A DNA stretch of 64,000 nt. Origin: G963669295 sp963669295 (GTDB taxonomy: Bacteria > Bacteroidota > Bacteroidia > Flavobacteriales_D > CALLUQ01). Under the pieces are notes generated by a model that had not been told where the DNA came from, ran no database searches, and worked only from the letters and a program-made list of their open reading frames with translations. The stretch covers positions 4,898,001 to 4,962,000 of the forward strand of contig OY769938.1 in assembly GCA_963669295.1 (NCBI GenBank). Direction: 5' to 3'. Of this stretch, positions 44,694 to 53,790 are shown piece by piece (position 1 is the first letter of the stretch; each line of letters starts with the position of its first letter). Position numbers and translations under genes: made by a program.

Positions 44694-46517
44694 TTGTTGT
44701 TGAAAGCATTGAACACATATAACACCAGCTGGATACTTACTGCATGCCTTCTTATTGCAGGAGTTGTGAATGCATTGGCACAATCGCCTCAACAAGCCGA
44801 TAGTTTGCTGGCCGAGTTTAAGAAGGCTCAACACGATACCACTCGCATTGATGTGTTGCACGCACTTACGCAAGCCTACATTTCTTCCGACTTTGATCAA
44901 TCGCGCAGGTATGCTACAAAAGCCCTTGAAATTGCGGAACGCATCAACGACCTCAACCGCATGTCTGGTACACACGGGTTAATAGGTAACATCGATTTCA
45001 GACAGGGAGATTATACCAATGCGTTTGAACGCTACCTTAAAGCAGCCCGCCTGGCAGAAGAGGTGGACAATCAATGGCAATTGGCCCGGCTATACAGCAG
45101 CATGGGACTGGTAAACACCTATCAGAAGAACTATCCCAAAGCACAAGAGTACTACATTAAATCGTTGGAGCAAAAAACAGCATTGGGCGATAGCATTGGC
45201 ATGGCAAACACCTTACAATTCATAGGGTCTAACCATTTCAGGCAGCACAATTATGATGAAGCGGTAAAATGGTTTAAGCAATCGTTGGCCATTGGCGATG
45301 CATTGCAACACCAGCAAACCATTATGTATTGCCTCAACAACATTGGTGCGGTGCAATATAAAGCGGCCAAATACGATGATGCACTGGAGCATTACCTGCG
45401 TGGGCTGGCAATAGCAGAAGCCAAAGGTGATTTGAAGTCACAAAGTGGGTTATTGCTGAACATTGGCAGGTTGTGGAATAGGAAAGGGGAGAAAGAATCG
45501 CAACCGGCCTACCTCGATACCAGTTTGGTGTATATGGAGCGTAGCCTTGAAATGGCACAACAGCTAAAATCGAAAGAAGACATTTGGCAGGCCTATGGGG
45601 CGCTGTACGATTTATACGATGTAAAAGGAGATTATAAAAAGGCCAATGAATACTTGTTGGGGTACCACCAAATGAAAGATAGTTTGGTAACAGAGCAAAG
45701 TACCCAACAAATTAATCAGCTAATGGCTGAGTATGAGGCCGAAAAGAAAGATCGTGACATTGCCGAGTTGCGCTTAGAGAAAGAAGCGGCCGACGCCAAA
45801 ACAGCACAACAGAGGCTGTGGTTGCTGGTAGCTGGCTGCTTACTGATTGGAGGCGGAATAATTGTTTTTCTGTACAATGGAAGGCGTAAAGCAACCGTTA
45901 AGCACCGTATGGCGGAGCTGGAGCAAAAAGCACTGCGCGCACAAATGAATCCTCACTTTATTTTCAATAGCCTGGCCAGCTTGCAACGCATGTATGTAGA
46001 CGGGCAAACTGATCGTGCCAACGACTTTATGGCCGATTTTGGTCAACTTATGCGTAAAATCCTTGATAATACGGGCAAGCGATTGATTTCGGTACATGAA
46101 GAAATGGAAACGCTGCGGTTGTATACCAACCTGGAAATGGGGCGATTGGATGGACAATTAACGTGCAAACTTGAAGTAAACGAAGACATTGACCGGCATG
46201 GCACCTTTGTTCCTCCCATGGTATTACAACCCATTGTAGAAAATGCCATATGGCATGGCATTGTGCCTAAAGGCAATGGAACTGTTGCCATACACCTTTC
46301 GATGGGAAAGAATGATAAACTGCTGTTGGCCACCGTACAAGACAATGGCATTGGCATTGAGCAAAGTAAAGCCGATAAAAAGAGTACTTTGCACGAAAGC
46401 AAAGGCATGAACATAACCGCTGAGCGGTTAGGAGGAAATGGAGCAATGACAGTCAGTCAATTGGCTACCGGAGGTACTGAAGTAACGTTAAAAATTCCAG
46501 TGGAATATGGCCATTAA
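44694..46517 (+). CDS. TPR sensor histidine kinase (LytS type)
   Basis: About 607 residues. A hydrophobic leader (TSWILTACLLIAGVVNALAQ) is followed by periplasmic TPRs (NNIGAVQYKAAKYDDALEHYLRG, GLVNTYQKNYPKAQEYY). A coiled coil and a transmembrane helix (WLLVAGCLLIGGGIIVFLY) lead to the His_kinase core with MNPHFIFNSLASL (H421 from this start). The ATPase region has PIVENAIWHGI and DNGIGIEQ. No ATG is available near the N-terminus. TTG codons at 44679, 44694, 44697, 44700 and 44709 are all in frame. A -7-like TTAATTTG at 44674-44681 overlaps the first, which favours one of the later ones. It overlaps its LytTR partner by 11 bp. Confidence 0.87.
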   Translation: MLLKALNTYNTSWILTACLLIAGVVNALAQSPQQADSLLAEFKKAQHDTTRIDVLHALTQAYISSDFDQSRRYATKALEIAERINDLNRMSGTHGLIGNIDFRQGDYTNAFERYLKAARLAEEVDNQWQLARLYSSMGLVNTYQKNYPKAQEYYIKSLEQKTALGDSIGMANTLQFIGSNHFRQHNYDEAVKWFKQSLAIGDALQHQQTIMYCLNNIGAVQYKAAKYDDALEHYLRGLAIAEAKGDLKSQSGLLLNIGRLWNRKGEKESQPAYLDTSLVYMERSLEMAQQLKSKEDIWQAYGALYDLYDVKGDYKKANEYLLGYHQMKDSLVTEQSTQQINQLMAEYEAEKKDRDIAELRLEKEAADAKTAQQRLWLLVAGCLLIGGGIIVFLYNGRRKATVKHRMAELEQKALRAQMNPHFIFNSLASLQRMYVDGQTDRANDFMADFGQLMRKILDNTGKRLISVHEEMETLRLYTNLEMGRLDGQLTCKLEVNEDIDRHGTFVPPMVLQPIVENAIWHGIVPKGNGTVAIHLSMGKNDKLLLATVQDNGIGIEQSKADKKSTLHESKGMNITAERLGGNGAMTVSQLATGGTEVTLKIPVEYGH

Positions 46518-47262
46518 AGCAGTAATTATCGACGATGAGAAGGATGTGCGTTACTTGTTGCGCAACATCCTTGAACAACACTTTCAACATACCATTGAAT
46601 TGTTGGGAGAAGCCGATGACGTAATGCCTGGCATACAGCTGATTGAGGAGCAAAAACCCGAGTTGGTGTTTTTAGACATCAAAATGAAGAAAGGCACTGG
46701 TTTTGACCTGTTGCAACAAGTAAAAACAGTTGACTTCGAAGTAATTTTCATTACTGCCTACGATCGGTACGCCATTCAGGCGTTTAAATTCGCTGCCTTT
46801 GGTTACTTGTTAAAGCCTGTTAAGGTGGCCGAACTAAAAGAAGAGATAGCCCGGTTGCAACAACACATGCTACAGCAGCGCGAGGGCAACGATAAGCGAG
46901 TTAAAGTGCTGGTAGATAATTATGGAGATAAATCGGGACAAATGAAGCGGTTATGCATCAGTCATATGGATGGGTTTGATGTGTTGGATGTGGAAGATAT
47001 TTTGCGCCTGGAAAGCGAAAACAATTACACGCACTTCATTACCTGCCAGGGGAAGAAGGTAACCACCAGTCGCACCATTAAAGAATACGAGGATCTATTG
47101 GCTGAGCACGGCTTTTACCGCGTGCATCAGCGGCACATCATCAACTTACGACATGTAAAAAGCTACGTAAAAGGCGATGGTGGCGCAGCCATTTTACGCG
47201 ATAACACAGAAATACCTGTAGCCCGCAATCGTAAAGCAGGATTTGTTAGGCGGTTTATTTAG
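46507..47262 (+). CDS. LytTR family response regulator
   Basis: 251 residues. The receiver domain has VIIDDEKDVR, phospho-acceptor D57 (FLDIKMKKGTG) and the lysine in LLKPVKVAEL. The LytTR domain has ILRLESENNYTHFI and FYRVHQRHIINL. It is translationally coupled to the TPR kinase and closely resembles the regulator at 43563-44321, which suggests the two pairs arose by duplication. Confidence 0.93.
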   Translation: MAIKAVIIDDEKDVRYLLRNILEQHFQHTIELLGEADDVMPGIQLIEEQKPELVFLDIKMKKGTGFDLLQQVKTVDFEVIFITAYDRYAIQAFKFAAFGYLLKPVKVAELKEEIARLQQHMLQQREGNDKRVKVLVDNYGDKSGQMKRLCISHMDGFDVLDVEDILRLESENNYTHFITCQGKKVTTSRTIKEYEDLLAEHGFYRVHQRHIINLRHVKSYVKGDGGAAILRDNTEIPVARNRKAGFVRRFI

Positions 47263-47334
47263 TATTGCAAGCCAGTATGCCACAAAGGCGAATTCCTGTT
47301 GTTTCTTTGATGTGATTAAGGATAAGCCCTAATG

Positions 47335-47775
47335 CTACTGCTGCTCTACAATCGCCTTGAAATTATGCAGCCATTGCTCCCCTTGCTTCCTATACATACC
47401 GGGAAACAGGATGGAAATAAGTTTAGGCATAAACCCACGGATGCGAGTATAATTAAACTCGTACTCATAGCGTGTTTTTTGTTCTTCCAGCTGTACAAAA
47501 CGACATTTCATGGTGTTGTCCATGTGTTTATGATGATAGTGTGATTCAAAAGAATTGGGCAGGTGGTTGGCGGTAATGGTTTCTGTAAGCTCTACGTCAT
47601 TCATGCCAAATTTGTAGTAAAGCTTAGATACAGCACCTTTTTCACCTACGGTTCCGCTAATCAATTCTTTCTTAATAAACCCCTCCTGGTATTCACCAAG
47701 ATAAGCAGGATCAGCAAAGTAATGAGCTACTTGCTCTTGTGGGGCGTTGATAATGAGTTCACCTTTAAACGTCAT
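47335..47775 (-). CDS. SRPBCC (START/polyketide cyclase-like) family protein
   Basis: 146 residues. It starts with the beta-strand plus helix pattern of the family (MTFKGELIINAPQEQVAHYFADPAYLGEYQEGF) and ends in the long C-terminal helix (GEQWLHNFKAIVEQQ). These cup-shaped cytosolic proteins bind hydrophobic ligands; the ligand is unknown. It lies 7 bp downstream of the metalloprotease-like lipoprotein on the same strand. Confidence 0.78.
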   Translation of the reverse strand: MTFKGELIINAPQEQVAHYFADPAYLGEYQEGFIKKELISGTVGEKGAVSKLYYKFGMNDVELTETITANHLPNSFESHYHHKHMDNTMKCRFVQLEEQKTRYEYEFNYTRIRGFMPKLISILFPGMYRKQGEQWLHNFKAIVEQQ

Positions 47776-47782
47776 GACAGGC

Positions 47783-48712
47783 TTACGGTTTAATGTGTAT
47801 TTTGTGCTTTTCCATCAATGCATGCAATTGGTCATAATCTTCCAATACCGTGGCGTAAATCCAGGTATAATGATGATTTTTCCAATGTTCCATTACTTCA
47901 TGCGCTTTTGTTTCGCCTAAAATTTGCTGCAAGGCATGGTATTCCAGGTAATTCACCACAATATGCAGGTAAGTGCCGTGTTCACTACCGCCACCCTCAG
48001 GCAATGCAGTAGGTACCTGGGGATACATTTGCTTAATGGTAGTCATGATGTCGCCTGCGCCATCGTTTTTAGCCAGGCTGTACCAATGCATTTGTTCGTG
48101 AATAAAGGTAGAAAGCACCAATTCAGGAACAGTATCGCGGGTGTTAAGGGTCAACACCGGATGACTGTGTGGAATAACACTGTCTTGAATCATGATCTCC
48201 TTGGTGTACAGGTACGGCTCTAACTGATAAGTATTGAGTACTTCTTCCAACAGTTGTTTGGTGGCCAGTTCTGTAGGTGATGCGCTATGGGTGTTAATGA
48301 TAATCGGAGCATCGGCAGGGGGCTTGGGTTGCCCGTTCAGGCTAATGGCTTCTCCTGAAACCACCATCCAAAAGCTCGACCCTTCCATGCCATCTTTTAG
48401 CATGATGCCTTTTAAAGTATCTCCTTTTAATGCACCACAGCAAAACCCAGGACCTGAGCGAAAACCTACTGTAAAACAAATGGAATCGTTTTGCTGGCGT
48501 ACACTGTTAAGGTTGAGTGGAACCGGAATCAAATCAGGCATAAAAAGCATGCCTGTCCCTGCTTCAAAATCAAAACGAGCTTCTACCTTTTGATCTCCTT
48601 TGGTGGAAAGGTGAAAAATACCCTTCCATGCTTGCCCTTCAGACTCAGACATCTGTGCATTTCCGCATGCTACGAGGCATAAAGCCAATGCTATTGCTAT
48701 TAATTGTTTCAT
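47783..48712 (-). CDS. Lipoprotein with HExxH zinc-protease motif
   Basis: 309 residues. A lipoprotein signal (MKQLIAIALALCLVACGN, lipobox LVAC) predicts lipidation and membrane attachment. The N-terminal ~120 residues are beta-rich. The C-terminal domain has HEQMHW (H205-E-Q-M-H209), followed about 40 residues later by GTYLHIVVNYLEYHAL, which could supply a third zinc ligand. I do not recognise the family, and peptidase activity is inferred from the motif only. It overlaps the monooxygenase-like gene by 4 bp, so the two are cotranslated. Confidence 0.68.
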   Translation of the reverse strand: MKQLIAIALALCLVACGNAQMSESEGQAWKGIFHLSTKGDQKVEARFDFEAGTGMLFMPDLIPVPLNLNSVRQQNDSICFTVGFRSGPGFCCGALKGDTLKGIMLKDGMEGSSFWMVVSGEAISLNGQPKPPADAPIIINTHSASPTELATKQLLEEVLNTYQLEPYLYTKEIMIQDSVIPHSHPVLTLNTRDTVPELVLSTFIHEQMHWYSLAKNDGAGDIMTTIKQMYPQVPTALPEGGGSEHGTYLHIVVNYLEYHALQQILGETKAHEVMEHWKNHHYTWIYATVLEDYDQLHALMEKHKIHIKP

Positions 48713-49041
48713 TCCACTAATTCGTATTGATCGTGCATAATTTCTACCAACTTAACTTTTCCGGCTTGCTGTAAAATGCGCCATTGTGCATTGATGCTTT
48801 CCCAGGCGCTGTGATTGGCACATTGTACAGCATCTTCCACAGATTCCCAGTTACTCATTACAATGAATTGCTCTTGTTGAGTACTTTTCATCACTTTTAC
48901 ATCAATAAGTCCTTCTTGTTGCCAATACAACGGAATGGATTGCAACAATAACTCTTCTACTTTGGAGAGCACTTCTTCATTTACTTCATATCGTTGTGCC
49001 AGGTAAAATTGTGCCCCAACGATTACAGGTACATTATTCAT
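48709..49041 (-). CDS. Antibiotic biosynthesis monooxygenase (ABM)-like small protein
   Basis: 110 residues with a ferredoxin-like alpha/beta pattern (VIVGAQFYLAQRYEVNEEVLSKVEELL ... QEQFIVMSNWESVEDAVQCANHSAWESINAQW), as in ABM/dimeric alpha-beta barrel proteins. Function cannot be given. It is the first gene of a probable three-gene minus-strand operon ending with the SRPBCC gene. Confidence 0.6.
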   Translation of the reverse strand: MNNVPVIVGAQFYLAQRYEVNEEVLSKVEELLLQSIPLYWQQEGLIDVKVMKSTQQEQFIVMSNWESVEDAVQCANHSAWESINAQWRILQQAGKVKLVEIMHDQYELVE

Positions 49042-49133
49042 AACGTCTTTTCATAAGGTTACCCCACAAATGAAGGAAACAATTGTGGTTCAGAAGTCTT
49101 TCTTTATAAAGTCGAACCACAAAAACACAAATA

Positions 49134-50252
49134 TTATGATGATTTGATGTACTCGGAAGGAGTTAGTCCGGTATGTTTCTTAAAAGCGGTGTAGAAGGTT
49201 GATTTGCTGTTGTAGCCTACATCATAAGCAATGCCCAGGATGCTGTGATTGTTAAACTGAGGGTCGCGTGCTCTGCGTTTAAATTCTTCGATGCGGTACT
49301 GGTTCAACAATTCGAAAAACGACTTGTTTAAGTGATGATTGATGACTTGCGACAAGATGTGTGGCTGAGTATCGAGTTGCTTCGCCAGCGAACCAATCTT
49401 CAAATTAGGATCGGTATATACCTTTTCTTGTTCCAGTAGGTGCAGCAATTGTTGAAGGAGCGAGTCGCGCAATTGTGTTTTGAGCCTGGAGGCTCCATAC
49501 TTGGCAGAAAAGTCGGGGAGAAGGGCGGCATTGTTGAGCAAAGCCTGGTAAGCAATAAGGTATACGATAGCCGACATGATTAAAGTAAGTACAAAGTTGC
49601 CCACAATGGTATAGGTGTTCGTCAATAGCATGTATATGGTGAGGCCCACCAATGCCATGGCAAGAACAAAAAAGTATACCGTGAGTTTTTTCAACCATTT
49701 GGCACGGGCGTTAAGCGATACCAGGTAATCTTTGTCTTCGTATGTCATGGTTTTTGCAAGGCTGTATCGCGTTGCCATTAAATACCCCAGCAAATGCACA
49801 ACATAAAGCAAGAACCGCGCTATTCGAATAGCATCCACCTCTAACTCACCATTCATGAGTGCATCAATTAGCCCAACAATTGCACTGCTGGGAAGTTCGC
49901 TGCTTTGTAAGAGCAACAATAAAAACACCCCCAGGTAGGGCAGGAGGTGCAGCAGATGGATAGGGCGAAACTTAAAATCGGGTTTTACAATGGCTTGTAC
50001 ATAAAAGTATAGCAATGGCCCCAAAAGCAAGGTCATGCCACGGGCAAACCCCGCCACCCCATCAATGGTGCGATAAAGGTAACCGGCATACCAAATGTTG
50101 TTGATGTTAACTGCTAAAATTAAAAAGAGAAGGGTAACCAATAGCCACATGGCCTTTTTATTGGCTGGAGGTCGAAGCGCAAATATCACCCCCAAAAACA
50201 CACACTGTGAGGCAGATGCAATCAATAATATCGACCAAAGATTAAGGTTCAT
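49134..50252 (-). CDS. Membrane-bound AraC family transcriptional regulator
   Basis: 372 residues. About seven hydrophobic helices fill residues 1-240 (LWSILLIASASQCVFLGVIFAL, GMTLLLGPLLYFYVQAIV, LLPYLGVFLLLLL and others). A cytosolic AraC-type DNA-binding domain occupies about 275-372 (IGSLAKQLDTQPHILSQVINHH ... SILGIAYDVGYNSKSTFYTAFKKHTGLTPSEY). Such 7TM-AraC fusions are common in Bacteroidota and are thought to couple a membrane signal to transcription. It shares its architecture with the gene at 60451-61569. Confidence 0.9.
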   Translation of the reverse strand: MNLNLWSILLIASASQCVFLGVIFALRPPANKKAMWLLVTLLFLILAVNINNIWYAGYLYRTIDGVAGFARGMTLLLGPLLYFYVQAIVKPDFKFRPIHLLHLLPYLGVFLLLLLQSSELPSSAIVGLIDALMNGELEVDAIRIARFLLYVVHLLGYLMATRYSLAKTMTYEDKDYLVSLNARAKWLKKLTVYFFVLAMALVGLTIYMLLTNTYTIVGNFVLTLIMSAIVYLIAYQALLNNAALLPDFSAKYGASRLKTQLRDSLLQQLLHLLEQEKVYTDPNLKIGSLAKQLDTQPHILSQVINHHLNKSFFELLNQYRIEEFKRRARDPQFNNHSILGIAYDVGYNSKSTFYTAFKKHTGLTPSEYIKSS

Positions 50253-50350
50253 TCAGCAGTTTTGACAAAGATAGAAATTGCCTTAAAAAATGTACCCTTG
50301 AACACCAGTGCTTTAGCGTTATAAAAGATTTGGGCTGCTTATTTTTCGTG

Positions 50351-50358
50351 TATATTTG
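50351..50358 (+). promoter_or_regulatory. Bacteroidota -7 promoter box for the SGNH hydrolase
   Basis: TATATTTG matches TAnnTTTG exactly and ends 7 bp before the ATG at 50366, giving a very short or absent leader. Confidence 0.6.
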
Positions 50359-50365
50359 AAACCAA

Positions 50366-51706
50366 ATGGCATTGAAGAAAAGAGGGAAAAGAGGGAAAAG
50401 ATGGTTAAAAGCACTGGTGTACAACATTGTAGTGGTGTTTGCATTGCTTTGTGGTGTTGAAGGATACCTCAATTATACACTTAACAACCCCGCCAACTGC
50501 CCTGATTGGCTGTTGCCAGCCATCAAGAAGTACTACCTCGAATACGATGAAGTGGTATTTCAATACCACCCTGATTTTGTGCATTACGACTCGATGTTGT
50601 TTTATGCACTTTCGCCAGGCGAGTTTACCTTCACCAACCGGGAGTTTAGCAACGATTTTTATGTAAATAGTGACGGTTTTAGGGATGACGAGCAATCGTT
50701 GCAAGCTCCTAAAGTAGTGGTGTTGGGCGATTCATACTCTATGGGCTGGGGGGTAGACCAGGAAGCCACCTATGTATCGTTGATGGAAAAGGCATTGGCC
50801 TACCGTGTTTTAAATACGGGGGTATCGTCGTATGGAACAGCACGAGAAGTAGCTTCATTGGCACGGGTGAACACCGATAGTTTGGAATACCTGGTGGTAC
50901 AGTATTGCCCAAATGATTTAACGGAAAACCGTCATTATGTGTACAACGGTCGGTTGGAGGTTTCTACCAAAGAAAATTGGGAAACAGCATCAGTGCATAC
51001 GGTAGAAAATTCAAGTTATTACTTGTTTAAGCACTTGTTCACCATTCCACGGCTATTCAACCCGGCACCACAAACCGCCCCCGATTCGGTGTATATAGAT
51101 TATGCCATGGAGGATAGCTTACGCAAAATTGATGACGCTGCGGCCTTTTTACGCATCATTAAAGACAGCCCACACATCCCCAAGCACACCAAAATCATTG
51201 TATTTACACTAGAAGCCGAATATTACAACGGCAGGTTTGTAAACAAGCTACAAACGCTGTTAGAAAAAGAATACGCCTCTTCTTACCACGATCGTATGAG
51301 TTTTATCGACCTTACCCATCATTTAGATGCTACCAGCCGGTATATACTCGACCCACACCTCAATGCATCGGGGCATGCATCGGTAGCTCAACAGTTGATA
51401 AAACACATGAAAACATTGGAGGACCTGCCCACTTATAAGTACTGGTTATACGATACAGGCGACACCGCCATTACCTGTACCTATAAAGATGGGGTGAAAG
51501 ATGGGCAGTTTATTGGTTATTGGCAAAACGGACACCCTTCGCGCAGCAGTAGTTACCAACGAGGGGTAAAAGAAGGGGTGGAATACGATTACAACGAACA
51601 AGGGGTGATGATTGCCAAACGCAGCTATAGCAACGACTTACAAATAGGGTGGGAGGTGAGGTTTAACAATGGGGTAGCAATAGATAGTGTATTGTTCAAG
51701 CAATAA
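50366..51706 (+). CDS. Membrane-anchored SGNH/GDSL-like hydrolase with MORN-like tail
   Basis: 446 residues. A basic N-terminus (MALKKRGKRGKRWLK) precedes one transmembrane helix (ALVYNIVVVFALLCGVEGYL), so the domain faces the periplasm. The SGNH fold has block I VVVLGDSYSMGWG (nucleophile S123), an Asn-containing block YCPNDLTENRH, and the block V DPHLNASGH (D329, H331, H337). About 80 C-terminal residues form MORN-like repeats (YKDGVKDGQFIGYWQNG, YQRGVKEGVEYDYNEQG). The substrate is unknown; esterase or acetyl-hydrolase activity on a cell-envelope glycan is a guess from the family. Confidence 0.78.
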   Translation: MALKKRGKRGKRWLKALVYNIVVVFALLCGVEGYLNYTLNNPANCPDWLLPAIKKYYLEYDEVVFQYHPDFVHYDSMLFYALSPGEFTFTNREFSNDFYVNSDGFRDDEQSLQAPKVVVLGDSYSMGWGVDQEATYVSLMEKALAYRVLNTGVSSYGTAREVASLARVNTDSLEYLVVQYCPNDLTENRHYVYNGRLEVSTKENWETASVHTVENSSYYLFKHLFTIPRLFNPAPQTAPDSVYIDYAMEDSLRKIDDAAAFLRIIKDSPHIPKHTKIIVFTLEAEYYNGRFVNKLQTLLEKEYASSYHDRMSFIDLTHHLDATSRYILDPHLNASGHASVAQQLIKHMKTLEDLPTYKYWLYDTGDTAITCTYKDGVKDGQFIGYWQNGHPSRSSSYQRGVKEGVEYDYNEQGVMIAKRSYSNDLQIGWEVRFNNGVAIDSVLFKQ

Positions 51707-51719
51707 CCACTTCTGTTCG

Positions 51720-52763
51720 CTAAACGCGAACTCCGATCACACATACATCGTCAACTTGCTCGAAGTCGCCTTTCCAGCTTTCGAAAGTAGTATCAATGCG
51801 TTTACGCTGTTGTTCCATGGTTTCGTGCTGAATACTCAACAATAACTCCCTAAAGGCTCGGGCTTTATATTTCTTGCCTTTTTCTCCTCCAAACTGATCC
51901 ACATATCCATCGGAGAAAATATAGATGGTATCGCCTGGCTCCAATTCAACTGTATGTGTGGTGTAGGGCAGGGGAGCGTCGAATTTCCCAATGGGTTGCT
52001 TATTGGCTTTTATTTCTACCAGTTCTGCTGTACGGTTCTCCCTTTCGGGTTTAATGACCCACAGCGGGTTGTGTGCCCCGGCATAATGCAATGTATGGCC
52101 TTGTAAAGCACAAAGCGCAATGTCCATCCCATCCTTTACCTCTTCATCCGATTTCTCAAATTCTGCCACCACAATTTCTCTCGTTTTATCGAGAATCTTG
52201 CCAGGATCAGTAAGGCCGTGCTCGCGGACCGAGCGGTTCAAGGCATTATGGCATACCACGCTTACCATGGCTCCGGGAACTCCATGACCCGTACAATCAG
52301 CAGCAGCAAAAAGCACGGTATCACCCTTGTGTTCCAACCAGTAAAAGTCGCCAGCAACAATAGCCTTAGGCTTGTATAATACAAAAGAAGAACGCAAGTA
52401 CTCCTGCACTACTTTTGGCGGAGGAAGAATGGCATTTTGAATGCGCTTGGCATAGGCAATAGAATCGAGAATCTCTTTGTTCTTTTCTTCCAATTCATCG
52501 TAAGCAAGGTCCACTTGTTTCTTTTGTGTTTCGATGACTGTTTTTTGTTCTTTCGCCACCCGAAAACGGTTGAAGATGAATCCACCAAACAACAATGCCA
52601 ATCCTATTCCACCAGCCAGTACCCACGTTTTTTGCCGTTGCTGCGCTGCTTCTAACTCATGTTGCTCGTTAAGCGCCCGCTCTGCGGCCAGTTGTGCATC
52701 TTTTACCTTGCTTTCTTCTGCGGCCTTTACGCTATCAGCGGCGGCCCGCTTTTTCGTAAGCAT
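51720..52763 (-). CDS. C-terminal part of a frameshifted TPR-SpoIIE phosphatase
   Basis: 347-residue frame holding the second half of a protein whose first half is at 52735-53790. It has a coiled coil, a transmembrane helix (WVLAGGIGLALLFGGFIF), another coiled coil, and a complete PP2C-type SpoIIE phosphatase domain (GDFYWLEHKGDTVLFAAADCTGHGVPGAMVSVV ... DGMDIALC ... FSDGYVDQFGG). The PP2C metal-binding aspartates are present. Compared with the intact paralogue at 53787-55985, the junction (YEK then AAADS) is kept, apart from one extra base in a five-A run (plus-strand T at 52750-52754). The ATG at 52763 arises out of frame and is unlikely to be a natural start. Confidence 0.8.
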   Translation of the reverse strand: MLTKKRAAADSVKAAEESKVKDAQLAAERALNEQHELEAAQQRQKTWVLAGGIGLALLFGGFIFNRFRVAKEQKTVIETQKKQVDLAYDELEEKNKEILDSIAYAKRIQNAILPPPKVVQEYLRSSFVLYKPKAIVAGDFYWLEHKGDTVLFAAADCTGHGVPGAMVSVVCHNALNRSVREHGLTDPGKILDKTREIVVAEFEKSDEEVKDGMDIALCALQGHTLHYAGAHNPLWVIKPERENRTAELVEIKANKQPIGKFDAPLPYTTHTVELEPGDTIYIFSDGYVDQFGGEKGKKYKARAFRELLLSIQHETMEQQRKRIDTTFESWKGDFEQVDDVCVIGVRV

Positions 52764-53790
52764 ACTTCAACTCCTGGCGAATAACTTCTTGTTGGTTGGC
52801 TTCGCTTTGAACGCTGTCTTTTGCCTTAACGTGCAACTCAAACATGGCCAGCGATTTGGTGTAATTGCCCATTTTCTTGTAAGTGGAGTACAACAACTCC
52901 GCAGCAAGGTTGATTTGATGCATGGCCTTAGAGGTACTGGCGATGCGTAACGCTTCTTCCCCTTTTTCTAACGCTTTAGGGTAATTTTTCTTAGCATAAT
53001 ATACTCTGCCCAATACCACCAGCCGCTGTGACATGCCAATGCTATCGCCTTGTTCGCTACTCACTGCCAGCGCTTCATTGGTAATGGTCAATGCTTTATC
53101 ATAATTTCCATGGTCGGTGTGCCAGGCACCGATGTTGTGTAGGGCATTGGTAATGCCCCTGGTGTAATTGATAGCCCGTTGTAAGGCTAAACTTTTTTCG
53201 TAATAGCTGAGCGCAAGACTATCATTGTTCAATTCCTTGTGTGCAATACCCAGGTTGTTGTACGAATCAGCAATGCCCAGGGTGTCGTTGATTTCCAGGC
53301 GTAAGGCCAACCCTTTCATATGGTATTCTATGGCTTTTTCGTAGTCTTTTTGCATGTGGTATACATACCCAATGTTGTTGTAGCTAGATGCCGTATTCAT
53401 TCGATTGCCCAGTTCTTCGTATAATTTTAACCCTCGTGTATAATAATCAATGCCTTTGGCCAGATTGCCTTGTTGTGCATGAAAGCTTCCAATGTTTAGG
53501 CAGCTGGCGGCTAGCATTTTGCGATAAAATGCCTGTTCCTTATCACTCAATTCTTTTTGGAGGTTATCGTTGCAAATCTCTGCCATCTTGCGGTTGATCT
53601 CCAAATCGAGTACTGGATCAAATGCATAAATCATGTCTGCCCACGACTTATAAGCTTTCACTTTTAAGGTGTCGTGTGGAGCAGTGGTGGTTGCTTGTTT
53701 TAACGAGTCGACATAGGTTTGCTGTTCAGGGGTGAGTTGGGCCAACACCGCCAAAGGGCACAGGAGCAATATGTAAAGCAGTTGCTTCAT
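52735..53790 (-). CDS. N-terminal part of a frameshifted TPR-SpoIIE phosphatase
   Basis: 351-residue frame with a signal peptide (MKQLLYILLLCPLAVLAQ) and about six TPRs (ASSYNNIGYVYHMQKDYEKAIEYHMKG, DSYNNLGIAHKELNNDSLALSYYEKS). It ends in KYAYEKAGRR-stop, where the paralogue continues YEKQAAADS. With one A removed it would join the frame at 51720-52763 to make a ~690-residue protein. Its ATG overlaps the stop of the upstream paralogue (ATGA), so the two are cotranslated. As it stands, a secreted TPR fragment without the membrane anchor would be made. Confidence 0.82.
   Translation of the reverse strand: MKQLLYILLLCPLAVLAQLTPEQQTYVDSLKQATTTAPHDTLKVKAYKSWADMIYAFDPVLDLEINRKMAEICNDNLQKELSDKEQAFYRKMLAASCLNIGSFHAQQGNLAKGIDYYTRGLKLYEELGNRMNTASSYNNIGYVYHMQKDYEKAIEYHMKGLALRLEINDTLGIADSYNNLGIAHKELNNDSLALSYYEKSLALQRAINYTRGITNALHNIGAWHTDHGNYDKALTITNEALAVSSEQGDSIGMSQRLVVLGRVYYAKKNYPKALEKGEEALRIASTSKAMHQINLAAELLYSTYKKMGNYTKSLAMFELHVKAKDSVQSEANQQEVIRQELKYAYEKAGRR

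Noticed and set aside
52735..52763. Programmed ribosomal frameshift in the SpoIIE gene
   Set aside because: The shift needed is +1 at a five-A run without a canonical slippery heptamer or a visible stimulatory structure. An indel is simpler, given the intact paralogue.
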